Positions 54,113 through 64,000 of a stretch of 64,000 bases of DNA are shown here, piece after piece (the stretch's first letter is position 1; every line of letters starts with the position of its first letter). The stretch covers positions 2,356,001-2,420,000 of the forward strand of contig JANCIK010000001.1 in assembly GCA_028532985.1 (NCBI GenBank), given 5' to 3'. Both the position numbers and the translations under genes were made by a program. Below the pieces are notes generated by a model. The model did no database searches, was not told where the DNA came from, and was given only the letters and a program-made list of their open reading frames with translations. This DNA is from Stropharia rugosoannulata (taxonomy: Eukaryota; Basidiomycota; Agaricomycetes; Agaricales; Strophariaceae).

Positions 54113-55840
54113 ATGTCCTCCCTCGCCAGCTCCATCCCTATGCTCAGTGAAGATGCACGTATTGAAAGTGTGCAGTGCAATGTACTGCTTTACCTGTGCA
54201 TGTTCCGCATCCGCTGCGGATTGCGGTACTCTATCGAAGGGAGGGAGCTTCGCCACAGCAATCCATATGCCCGCCTTCTAATGAAGGAGATCGTAAGCTT
54301 TAATTAATCCATTCATTGATACTATTAACATTTTGTATACAGGAATTCACATTGATACACATCTCAACGTGTGTCATGAAAGGTTACCGGCTGCGTCAAC
54401 CCAATCTTCTGGACGAACTTGCCTCCAATGGGTATGGCATCGCCCGGCAGTTCGATGGCATCATGCTACCGGCGGGATACGATCCCGAATTTTTGCGCCG
54501 TGAAGACAAACTCCTTTTGTCGATGACGGAAACAACGCCGGTCTGGTGGTTAGCGCCAGCAGACGAAATCCTCGACTACAACGACACCGCCGCGTCAATT
54601 CGGCATCACTTCGACATCCTATTGACATTCATGCTCGATTTCTACGATGCTACAAACCTGATGCCAGATCTGCCAGGAAGTCCGGTGCCATATGTGGAGA
54701 TACCTGGATTGGCACGACGACCGGCGGGCAACAACGCAACTATCGAGCAGAGGTGCGAACCATGCGCACACAAAGACGAAAAACTCGCATGGCTACATTT
54801 TTATTTCGAACTGCTGAAGGCTGAATTCGACAGGGGACAGGATGGTGGGCTCTTGGAGCCCAGAGAGATGCTGTGGGAGAGGTTGCGCCCGCCACCGGCG
54901 TCGTCATATGTTTACCCACCGCCGGCCCCCAACCCCAATGTCTTGGGAAGAAACTGTCTTCTTCCGCGCTACATTAGCCCTCTGCCAGAAGAGCAGATCT
55001 CCTCGAAAACAAGCAGCACCTCGTTGTCGTCAGACACCGCCGGTCCATCGGATCAACCCAGGACATTCGTCCTTCAACATGGCACAGCATCCGTTGACGA
55101 GCTGATGAAATACCTGCGTGGCCGAAAGGAGGAACGCCGGCACAATATGGCAGCCGGCATGGAGAGCGACGAAAGGGCTCAGGCCGCCGAGCCCCCTATG
55201 GCCGAGAGTGAAGAGAGTGAGGACGAAGACGATGCACCCATGGAGGTGCCTGAAGGGGAAGTGTTGGCACAGAAGTCCAATGTGCCACTGGAGGTGCAGC
55301 AGGGGAATGAACTTGAAGATGAGGACGATGCACCAATGGAGGTGCCAGCAGACGACGCGGACGAAGAAGAGGACGAGCCGCCGATGACTGTTCCGCCGGC
55401 CACCGATATCCACACTGCACAGCCACCAACCAGCAGTACACCAGAAGATGTCACATCAGATGAGGACGACCCCCCAATGAATGTACCTGCAAGTCAGGCA
55501 ACAGCGATCACCGGCGAGGATGACGAGGATGAAGATGAACCGCCAATGTCCGTGGCCGCCGATCCCATTATTGAGATCAGCAGCGATGATGAAGACGACC
55601 CACCCATGAATGTGCCGGCTGCGCCCCTCATGGGCCATTATCGCACACAAGCTGACAGCGATGATGCTGACTCGCCACCAATGAGTAAGTGCCTTGATTC
55701 ACACCAAACTGTAGTTTTGACCAATATCATTAGACGTACCCATTGATTTCGACAACGACAACGCCAGTTCGGTAGGCACTTCTCTTCCTTCCACCTGGAG
55801 CCCCAACTCAAGCTCCAATTCTGATGATTATGATGACTAG
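54113..55840 (+). CDS. KDZ-2 gene 4: acidic protein with PPMxVP repeats
   Basis: Exon 1 (54113-54293, MSSLASSIPMLSEDARIESV), a ~50-bp intron ending ATACAG, exon 2 (54344-55684), intron 55685-55733, exon 3 to the TAG at 55838-55840. The N-terminal ~200 residues are globular (YDPEFLRREDKLLLS, VWWLAPADEILDYND). The C-terminal half is Asp/Glu-rich and repeats a DDxPPMxVP motif seven or eight times. The last repeat is completed only after splicing (PPM|NVP), which supports the intron. The motif looks like a short linear interaction element. No domain recognised. Confidence 0.72.
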
Positions 55841-56194
55841 GACACCGATGCAGATGGAGAAGTGGACTCGCAGGTCTGAGCATCTTGCTGACCAAAATTG
55901 TCCCATCGCATTGCACTGCCGGTCGTCCTTTGTCATCTTGTGTCTTTTGTTTTGTTTTTTTGCTCCATTTATGCAGTTGTGTATTCATATGTACTTGCAT
56001 GATTAATTTCATTGAATCTTTTTGAACATGTTTATATTACCCCAAGCAGGTTTTCAGTCAGTTACATCTGCAAATGTAGATTTTCTCCAAAAAACTAAGC
56101 ATAACCACCACTTGGTTAGTCAAGGTTAATGGGCTACCAATTTGACTGTATGCATTTGGCCTTGATGTCTTAGAGCCTTATATGCTTGAAGACA
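55841..56194. other. Spacer between gene 4 and right TIR
   Basis: 3' untranslated-like AT-rich DNA with no ORF. It contains a T-rich run (55930-55970) and no further feature. Confidence 0.4.
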
Positions 56195-57052
56195 AAATGA
56201 TTGAATGAAACCGGCGGCCACACCGGCGGTCTCAGCATACTCTGTTAGTCATTTGATTTGCACAAGTCTTTTAAATGTACCCTAAAATGTGACAGGTGTA
56301 TATTTACTGGAAAGCAGGTAATCCGACTTCGTAATGGGAAACCGCCGGCCTCATACAACATTTAAACACTTTGTTTAGACCAGCTCAGACTGTATCTTTG
56401 CGTGAATAAAACACTAATTATGTCATTGTATGCAGCCTGGCCTACCAAACATGAACACTAGTTGATTAGGCAGAACCGCTGGTCTCACCGCCGGTCTACA
56501 TTCTTTAGATCCCCTGCAAATCCATCATACGCTAGCAGATCACGTGATTCACTGATGCATTTGTGCTTACGACAGCCGGCCATATTTGTACCAGGCAGCC
56601 GGAGCTGACGACTAATGATGCCGGCTGCATATATGAAAATCGCCAGTCAAGAATCATACTATTAAATGGATCGCCGGTCTCAAATGAAATATGGAACAGG
56701 CAGCCGGGTACTGAACATGAAACCGCCGGCCTAAATGACATTCGCCGGCCAATATATAAAATTTTTGAATATAGCGCCAAAAATGTTTCCAGTCGCCGGT
56801 TCGAAATCCAACATTTAGTGGAACAGACTGGCGGTCATGTCCTTCAATCGCCGGTCCTTGTTCTCCCTAGTGGCAATTCCATTTGTTGAAAATGGCCCCG
56901 TAATTCACGGTCAAATACTAGCCTCCCATTAGTCCCGTGTAGCACGGTAATATACTAGGTTTTCATTAGCTCAAAATAACTCCGTGATCCACGGTATAAT
57001 AATAGTTCACTGTACTACTATAGATCACGGTACCCAGCCACTGTCCTATGTG
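56195..57052 (-). repeat. Right terminal inverted repeat of KDZ-2 (~858 bp)
   Basis: Inverted match of 43915-44784 ending ...CCACTGTCCTATGTG. Near identity to the left TIR suggests recent homogenisation or recent insertion. It has a single GAGGCCGGCGGT unit (56341-56352 on the complement) where the left TIR has two. Confidence 0.92.
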
Positions 57053-57053
57053 A

Positions 57054-59711
57054 TTGAGTTAGGGCTCGGCGGAGACCACGAGAGCCTCGGCATATGTTCC
57101 TCCACTGCAATGCTGCTAATGGTTGACGTTTGAGTGTGGGGTTCAGCAATGTTGAGTCGGTAAGGCCAAGGCGGTAAAATCCCTCATTCACGGCAGTCCA
57201 ATAACCGTAATCAATTCCTGATCTCGCGTAGATGTTATTTGCTGGACACCAGGATTTCGATGCAATTTGCCCACCACGGCCTTGCATTTATGAGCTACTG
57301 AACTAATCAAAAAGCAAAAACATACCAGTTTTACACTCATAACCTCCAGATAACACGCAGCACTTGGACTCGCTCAACTTATCATCGATGTACCTACTCC
57401 CATTGAAAATCACGGAGATTATCCCTTCTTCATTGGTGTGTTGACCTGAGGGACCATTCAAAACGTGCTGAAAACTTACAACAGAGACAGTGACACGCCA
57501 GGAATAACCCCCCTGAAGCAAGGCAGCACGCGAACGAGGTTGATGTAATATTTCTTCGCAGTCTTCCAGATATGCACTATAATCACGAAGGGTGAAAACG
57601 TAGTCAGGCAGACGCGATCGATTGGTACGGTGCTTCATCTCGATTGGACGGTGAGGCTGCACTGATTGGGAGTCTTGAAGAGTATGAAAGGGAATACCTC
57701 TGCGTAACAAGTACAGCGCAATATCTTTCTCCTGCCAATCACCATGCAAACGGCAAACAAGGAGGGCATGAGAGGCAGATGTAACGGTCAGCACCCATTT
57801 CACGGTCGCCTGATTACCGAAATCAAATGCAAACAAGTTCCCATTTGCATGTGTTATAATTCGGATTTGTTTGAAGCGTGGCATATATTTGATAAAATAC
57901 CTGCTTTGACGCGATATATCCCACTCGTCAGTTGCAGCACCATGTCCTTTTGAGATTGTACTGATAAACACAGCGAGGGCCAGAATAGTTGGTCAGCTGA
58001 ACAACATGTAGAATTTAGGTTCCCAATCAAACCCGAGGAACTTTACAAATTCCTTCTGACTATGTTCATCAGGCACAGGATATTGCGGAACAGGCAATGG
58101 GGGAATGTATCCCCAGAAGAGGTATACCGCATCCATTATTTCCTGGACCAAGTCATCGGTGCCTGGTATATACAGTGTCAGTGGTCGAGAAAGAAAAGGA
58201 AGGCTATCTACGCCGTCCTGCACTAAATCTAACGGTTCGTCTGAGCCCATGGGTGCATCCTTGCCTTCCACATCATTGTCGATAACCTCATCCAACCCTA
58301 TGATATCATCAGTCTGACCATTTACATCCACTGAATCATCTTCCTCCCATTCATCATTCGAGCCCAGCTGAGACAAACAATCCCATTCATTCATAAGCGG
58401 GTCATACCGAAGCTGTTTCATAGAGTAATCACCCAAAACGTCTTCTCGCCATCGCTTGGAAATCTGTTCGCGCACATAAGCGTCGCTCAACGGGTCCTTA
58501 ACCCATTGAAAAACTTTTGCAGTACGTCGTGGAGGATTTTTCTCTCGTTGCATCCGTTTTTCCCTGTCCAAGGCCGTTTCTGATTGTTCTTGGGCACGAA
58601 GCCTCACCTGCCGCGACTCAAGAAAGGACAAATAGCTGGTCATAAATCGTTCTTTATCTGATTTTTTGGAAATTATGGTAGCTTCAATCCGACGGGAATC
58701 AGGACATGGAACAGTTTCCAGGGGAGGATTGGCAATCAACGTAGTTGTGGCCTCTTGAAAAAGAAATGAGGGCAGGGCCAAATGTGCAAGACTAGGGTCA
58801 GCCGCATGCCTAGCATCCCAGAGGTACCATACAGGGACGTTGTAGCGACAAAACCAATCAACGGAAGGCTGTAAGTCATGGTTCGCAGGTATACACAAGA
58901 ATACACCCGAACGAACGGAGTCACGTTGAAAGCTAAGCCTGACAAAATCTATCAAAGGCTCGAGCCAGGTTCGCTCTGCGCCTCTTTCCAACAAGTAATC
59001 AACCCAGTTCTTTTTTGCAAGCATAGGATAGTTCGCCAATTCCTCAATTTTAGTTTCGGCTATGGCAACTAGAAAACAAAGGAGAGCTACCCACACGGAA
59101 AACCATTCTTTCGACTTGATGATGGCATGCATGGCCTGATCTTCTTGCTTGTGGCGTCTGCGATAGCCAATTCCCCAAGGGCTAACGGGTCTAACTGCAG
59201 CCACATCGTAATAAGCCTGAAGATTTGAAGTAACAGCATTAAGAGCCCAATCAAGCCTTGCCCAGCTTTCCCTAGTCTCCGGTGACATCTCGAACCCTTT
59301 TCCATTTGGCAAGCGGCGAGGTCTTCGAGGTATATGAGTCAAGGGCCGAAATGTAGAGAAGCTGTAGTCCGGATCATGTGGCATGAATGCTATCCAGCCC
59401 CACTGCATTGTCCACCATCGAGGCGCCATGTAATTTTGAATATCAAGATCTAGAAGGTTTTGTCTTCGAATGCGCGCATATCGAGTGAAGATGATGGGTT
59501 CTTCAGCAGTGTCTGACTTGTCTGCCGATTGCTGGAAGACCGTAGGTGGTAGAAATGGACTGATGTTGGGATCCAGGTGTTGTGGCTCTTCTACCGTACG
59601 CAAGCAATTAGGAGAATAGTATAACCTGCCATTCAAAATTTGGATGCACCTGTAGGAAAGATTATTAGTTTGATGGGTCGTAACGTTTATTTGTATGATA
59701 TATACATACAT
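57054..59711 (-). pseudogene. Host-type gene of unknown function interrupted by KDZ-2
   Basis: The minus-strand gene has large exons. One is 59640-57993 (from about YSPNCLRTVEEPQHLDP, through WGWIAFMPHDPDYSFSTFRP and SLAHLALPSFLFQEATTT, to DDLVQEIMDAVYLFWGYIPP and GFDWEPKFYMLF). Another is 57971-57303 (DEWDISRQSRYFIKYMPRF, ATVKWVLTVTSASHALLVC, YSWRVTVSVVSFQHVLNGPS). The last (~57275-57054) reads RGGQIASKSWCPANN, GSRGLRRALTQ. It resembles large agaricomycete families of hypothetical proteins that I cannot name by function. The reading resumes on the other side of KDZ-2 (43914-43861) for 15 residues and a stop. The start codon and first exon are uncertain; the two big frames may be two genes. 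Confidence 0.6.
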
Positions 59712-59819
59712 GATACCTTGCGCCGTATGAGCTGCGGACTGCCGTGCACGGTTAATATCCAGAGCAGGGCTGCCACACCTCCGAGACCGGATGCGCTAGT
59801 ATGCTGTAACAAGCTGAGC

Positions 59820-60926
59820 AGGAGGAGTTGAATTTAGAACCGATTTAGCCACACGTGACTCATCATTTATACCTACGGGGATTGCCAAACAAAGCCCAAA
59901 CTCTCTGGCCTGTGTTCCGCCGGTCTCACTCTCTTCCGGCCCCGTTTGGCGAAATCCGAGGGCCACTGCGTCGTAATCTGATAGGAAGCGACAGTCCTTC
60001 GGCCCTATTCCCCAAGCCCTGCTTAACCCTGACCTGGTTATTGACCGGCCACGGTGTAATTTGGGCGTATTTTGGTCTGGTTTTTGACCGACCACTGCAG
60101 GTGCCGACCACTGCAGGTGCTGACCACAACGGTCGTGAAACGACATGGACCGCTCGTCATCACCGTGACCCCCGCCCTGCTCGCCTGCTACTCTCACTTA
60201 CTACATGTCACTTCAGGGATGCCACAGAAGCCTGTAAACTCCTTTTTTCTGGATACCTTTAGACAGTTAGAGCAATTTCAAGGAGGAGTCAGATCTCCTT
60301 TGTACTTGGCTCGCCCCCAGGAGCACAGATGCAAAGGTCAAGCTCAGCAGGCATTCGAAGCAGACGACGAATCCCCATGAAATTCATCGTAAAGTAACTC
60401 AGATCATGACCATTTCAATAATGCCACCTTTTACTCTATGGCAATCTGTCATATACCGTACATGAATACATAATGGCGTGCTAAATTACTGGATCGTTTG
60501 AAACAGGAATCTATTTGCACTTGCCTCGCGAGGCCCTGTGGCATGTTCTGGATAGCGGGCTGGCGAAGACGGTGCAGGAGTTCAAGCGCTAGACAGGTGC
60601 AGTCCGTCCACTAAACAACTTGTTCCGCTCAATTGGGAAGAAATACAACCTGTCTGTGCGGCCTATTCTTTCTATCTGGGTAGAGGACATTTTGCATCGA
60701 TAACTTAAACACTACGTGGAGAGTTACACGATGCTGACCTTATGAGAAGACCTGTATCTTTATATATCATATTTTTCACGCGTTCTTCTTTCCTTCAACT
60801 TCTAATTGATGAAGTGCATTGGCGCCATATTTTTAATGGCTGACATCGCATCAAACCACGGCTCGCCATTCAGTTACTAGCATTCACTAGAATTTTTTAT
60901 TTTATTTTTATTTATTTTACAGGACA
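59820..60926. other. Unassigned intergenic DNA with short tandem repeat
   Basis: It holds a 16-bp direct repeat GACCACTGCAGGTGC(C/T) twice at ~60094-60125 and a short protein-like trace (LPREALWHVLDSGLAKTVQE, ~60515-60590) that I cannot assign. 60720-60925 is AT-rich. No gene supported. Confidence 0.35.
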
Positions 60927-61103
60927 GTGCCTCATCATCATATGAAAAAATTGGACGGAGAAATTACTGAATACTGTGCTGATGCATGCAGTCTTGCAGA
61001 GGTTGTCTCGAGCACTGAACTCTTCCTTGCAAAGCACATACGGACGAGACGGAGTCCGAGCGGCAATGCACGGCGCAAATCTCTGCCGGCAGGCTTACAG
61101 CTA

Positions 61104-61188
61104 GCGTGGGATCTGATGAGTCAGACCCCCCCCCACCTACCCCACCTGACTCATCAGTTGCCACGCATACATGAGATTTGATGAGTCA
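61104..61188 (+). promoter_or_regulatory. Hairpin and triple TGAGTCA (bZIP/AP-1-like) sites
   Basis: Arms GCGTGG..CTGATGAGTCAG (61104-61124) and CTGACTCATCAG..CCACGC (61146-61166) enclose a C-rich loop. TGAGTCA or its complement occurs at 61117, 61147 and 61182. This is the consensus of Gcn4/AP-1-type fungal bZIP factors. It lies ~100-175 bp before the gene starting near 61279. Confidence 0.45.
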
Positions 61189-61278
61189 GAATCTGTTTGG
61201 GCCAAGATGCCTGCTGTTTAGTTGTCCACCCCTGCAACTGATCCATTGAGTCTATATCTGCTGCAATGATGGTAAACA

Positions 61279-62908
61279 ATGAAAGTAAGTACAACTTCTG
61301 TAGTCGCTTTCTGTGCTAACAATCTGTCTTCGTACAGTTTAGTTGATGTTCAGCCGATCAACGTGCCATCACCAGAGGTGTCGCACGCAGCGAACCAACG
61401 CGACGGTGCTGCGCAATCGGACTCAGAGCGTACATTGCTTTCTCCCGCTTTTCAGAAACTTCCGTGGGGCACAAACATCATGGAGGTGCTCCAAAGTTTA
61501 GATCAGGGTCTCAAACACGGGGTATAACGATATTAACAAAAGAAATTGTTGATACTAACTATCCGTTACAGGAGATTATTTCGAATATTCTTCAATATGA
61601 AAAGGAGTATCTTCTCCATGGAGGCGCATCTCAAGAATCATTGGAAATGCAGGCCTTGCTCGGAATCCAGTTTACTCGTGAAGGTTCTCGCTATCGCTTG
61701 TCTTCTTCTGCGCCGCCAGATTGGAATGACCTTCAAGCATGGAAGGTTTGCAGTTTGATCTGCAATTACAAACTTGCAGAGGTCCTATATATTGTCAACG
61801 GATCTCTGTCGTTTTCTTCAACACTCTGATCAGCGTCAAGGCAAACAGGTCCTGTTGAAATCCCCCACGATGCCGACAACATAATGAAACATTTGTACAA
61901 AAAGCCTGTCGTAACTGATGGTTTCATCAGAGACTTTTGCGGCACCGCTGACGCAACCTCCCGTTCGGCTCAAAGCAGTTTATCAGAAACACCACTTCCG
62001 ACATCGCTGCAACTCTTACAGGAACTCTACCGCGTGAATACTACTAAGAATAAAGCCAAAATTCAACACAATTTTTTGGTGGCTGCGTTATAGCTTTTAT
62101 AAAGGAATATCGTGTTGTTGGGCGTGCAACCATGTCGACCAAGTCAAGTCAAAATGTGCCTGATTTTCCCGACATGCACTCAAGGTGCGTGCTACGATTG
62201 AATTACTTTTTGCACAAACTGACCATATTTTTACAGTGAATTTTTAGCTAATGTTCATGCAAGGCTCAATGAACATGCATATAAATATGTTGACAGTCTG
62301 AAGTCGTTCGACAAAGGCCTCAAGTTTGTTTTACATCTTGCCCTCCTTGTCTCTCCGCTGTGCCTTTGCCTCCCCATCAGCATTCACAAAAATGCATTTG
62401 GCCGAAAGTCTTTGATGGAATTATCATGTCTGCTTGGACCAACCAAACCAGAGGCCCTACAGCAAGTAGAGACGATACTCTGGAAAGCTTTGTTCAATAT
62501 AGTGGATCATCCCGACGCTGTTGAGTCTATCTTGAAGGATGCTGGGGCTTTGATTTCCAAGCTTAGTAGCACCGAAGTGTATGATGCATGCAACGCATTT
62601 TTCAATATCTTCAATACTCCGGCAATAACTAAGACGACGAAAAACCCGACCTCTACAAGTGCTGCCGCTCTTCAAGCCAATGTTGAGCCACCGTCACATT
62701 CTCAGCCTTTATCGCCACCCGCAGAACAGATTTCAGACACACACGCTACCATCGCCAGTCGTGAGCACGTAATTAAACGTCTGATAATCCACCAAGCCGT
62801 CGAGGATGAGGAAGAACAAGTTAGTTGGAGTGACAGCGAAAATGAGATGGTTGGTATGTCAGGAGCAGTTGACCACTTGCATGACGACAACGGCAATTCA
62901 GCCAACGC
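61279..62908 (+). pseudogene. Unknown spliced gene(s) cut by GypD LTR
   Basis: Open blocks read as exons: 61335-61524 (VDVQPINVPSPEVSHAANQR, FQKLPWGTNIMEVLQSLDQG), 61572-61745 (IISNILQYEKEYLLHGGAS, LLGIQFTREGSRYRLSSS) and, after a possible new start at 62132 (MSTKSSQNVPDFPD), 62238-62908 (KYVDSLKSFDKGLKFVLHLA, LSCLLGPTKPEALQQVET, then an acidic tail DEEEQVSWSDSENEM). The last frame runs straight into the LTR at 62909, so the C-terminus is lost. No domain recognised. It may be two adjacent genes. Confidence 0.5.
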
Positions 62909-64000
62909 TGACAGGGCTGCTTTTTGGCTACGGGTGTAAACAGTCAGAAGGTCCATTAGTGGGATAGCTGCGCGCGGGAGAACACAGAGAGACTAGAGTT
63001 GAGCCTGACTCATAGTCTATAGCTATCAGCGCGCATCATGACTACAAGCGCCTGCGCGCACCTATTGTGAGAAGGATTGGGCAGCGAACTGTACAAGTTT
63101 TTAAAAAGTGCATAGCTTGGCCATCTGTGCGGGCAATTAGGTGTGCGTAGAACGGTTAAGCACCAGCCAAGTGCGGTGTGAGTACAGCTGAGCGAGTACC
63201 AAGGGCGGTGTGAAGGGCTGTGCGCGCATCTCATGTGCGCGCATCGCAAAGGTAGAAATTGCCTAAGTCCACACATCATGTGACCGTGGCGGCGCGCATC
63301 AAAAAGACGCGCAAAAGCCCGAGGGAACAAACGACATGCGCGCAGCGAATGCCAAGGGGATCAGGACACTCGAAGGGAAGCCCGGATGCGATGCGCGGAC
63401 CTTTGGCCGCGCGTTGCTAGTATTTACTTTACCTTATTATTAGTACACATGCGCGCATCGCATATAAACCTGTATCCTTGTCTATAGTAATTAAGCAATT
63501 GTCTACCCACTAGATCTGTGTGCTGGGTTCCGTCCCAGGCCGTCAGCGGGCTGTGTTTAGCTTTTGTTAGGGTTTTAACTGTGAAGTGTTTTGTGAATCA
63601 TAGGAGTTTTTGGATAGCTTCTGGCCACCGGGTCATTTGGAGAGCTCAGTGAGGAGTCAGTACAACCGTGTACGGAAACTCGCACTGTAGTGTTTTAGAC
63701 TGTGAGACTGCACCGCCGGGTGAAAGACTTTGGAGAGTCTTGGGATTATTGGACTTCGGAGAGTCCGCGCATCGTACGAGGTCACCGGACCCGGAAGTGC
63801 GCGCAGCGAAGCCGTTCGCTAAAACAACTTATTTCATTCATCATTTTGCCTAGTGCACGCCACTAGCAACCGGGCTCTATCCGAGATTTACTAGAATTAA
63901 ACCCCTCCTTACAAACGAACTTGCAGGCACTACTTGCTATTACAAAGACTAGAGGACACGAGGTGCGCGCATCGCACGCCCAGAACGGGAACCAGAGCAG
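62909..64000 (+). repeat. LTR of a fourth Gypsy copy, GypD (window ends inside it)
   Basis: It starts TGACAGGGCTGCTTTTTGGC and follows the LTR sequence to the window edge, ~120 bp short of the expected CCTCTCA end. It is type beta, like the GypB 5' LTR. TATAAA lies at ~63463-63468. Its motifs are the best preserved of all LTRs here (for example ATGCGCGCATCGCATATAAA, with the CpGs intact), suggesting the youngest copy. Whether it is the 5' or 3' LTR or a solo LTR cannot be told. Confidence 0.9.

Larger units (their letters stand above)
43915..57052 (+). mobile_element. KDZ-class DNA transposon KDZ-2, complete with TIRs
   Basis: A 13.1-kb element with long terminal inverted repeats starting CACATAGGACAGTGGCTGGG. 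It is flanked by the 7-bp duplication ATTGAGT (43908-43914 and 57053-57059). It holds four spliced genes: gene 1 (+), gene 2 (-), transposase with CxC2 (+), gene 4 (+). All four look open, so it may be, or may recently have been, autonomous. About 50 copies of CCGGCGG/CCGCCGG are scattered through TIRs, introns, spacers and exons. It interrupts the last exon of a host-type gene. Confidence 0.9.

Overview
This is a transposon-rich stretch of a filamentous basidiomycete genome, most likely an agaricomycete. The evidence is ~50-bp GT-AG introns, KDZ-class DNA transposons with the CxC2 cysteine cluster, giant Ty3/Gypsy retrotransposons, and fungal host-gene fragments (AzgA-type purine permease, carnitine acetyltransferase). 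The species cannot be told. No rRNA, tRNA, CRISPR array or bacterial operon was seen.

Names used here: GypA (1-3687, minus, runs off the left edge), GypB (9223-25312, plus), GypC (31364-39097, minus, truncated), GypD (62909-64000, plus, runs off the right edge), KDZ-1 (3688-9222 plus 25313-31144, broken up) and KDZ-2 (43915-57052, structurally complete).

Layout. 1-3687: LTR, gag and start of pol of GypA. 3688-9222: half of KDZ-1 (gene 2 C-terminal half, gene 1) and a large inverted repeat centred near 7755. 9223-25312: GypB with LTRs, gag, protease and RT-RNaseH-integrase, then a ~6 kb block of four spliced genes (A, B, C, D) on the opposite strand, then the 3' LTR. 25313-31144: the other half of KDZ-1 (gene 2 N-terminal half, decayed transposase, downstream gene). 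31364-39097: GypC, a diverged relative with the same antisense block and an integrase fragment. 39098-43914: AT-rich DNA, a GC-rich hairpin tandem repeat and host-gene debris. 43915-57052: KDZ-2 with ~0.86-kb TIRs, a 7-bp target duplication and four genes. 57054-59711: the host-type gene into whose last exon KDZ-2 jumped. 59712-62908: unassigned DNA and an unknown spliced gene cut by GypD.

Two things stand out. First, both Gypsy relatives carry a conserved antisense module of four small genes, one with a putative zinc-binding cysteine cluster. Its genes have TATA-like boxes, and two sit behind a polypurine/palindrome cassette whose stems change in a compensatory way. Second, each element family is peppered with its own CpG-rich motif in LTR/TIR, intron and coding DNA: TGCGCGCA in GypA/B/D, TCCGCTGA in GypC, ACCGGCGGT in KDZ-2. 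Inside conserved codons the motifs arise through synonymous changes. I infer, without proof, an element-specific marking or anti-silencing system comparable in logic to VANDAL/VANC in Arabidopsis.

The mirror layout of 1-13 kb is best read as an inversion between two opposed Gypsy copies. The outer 5' LTR of GypA and the 3' LTR of GypB are of one LTR type and flank the two halves of a single KDZ-1 gene.
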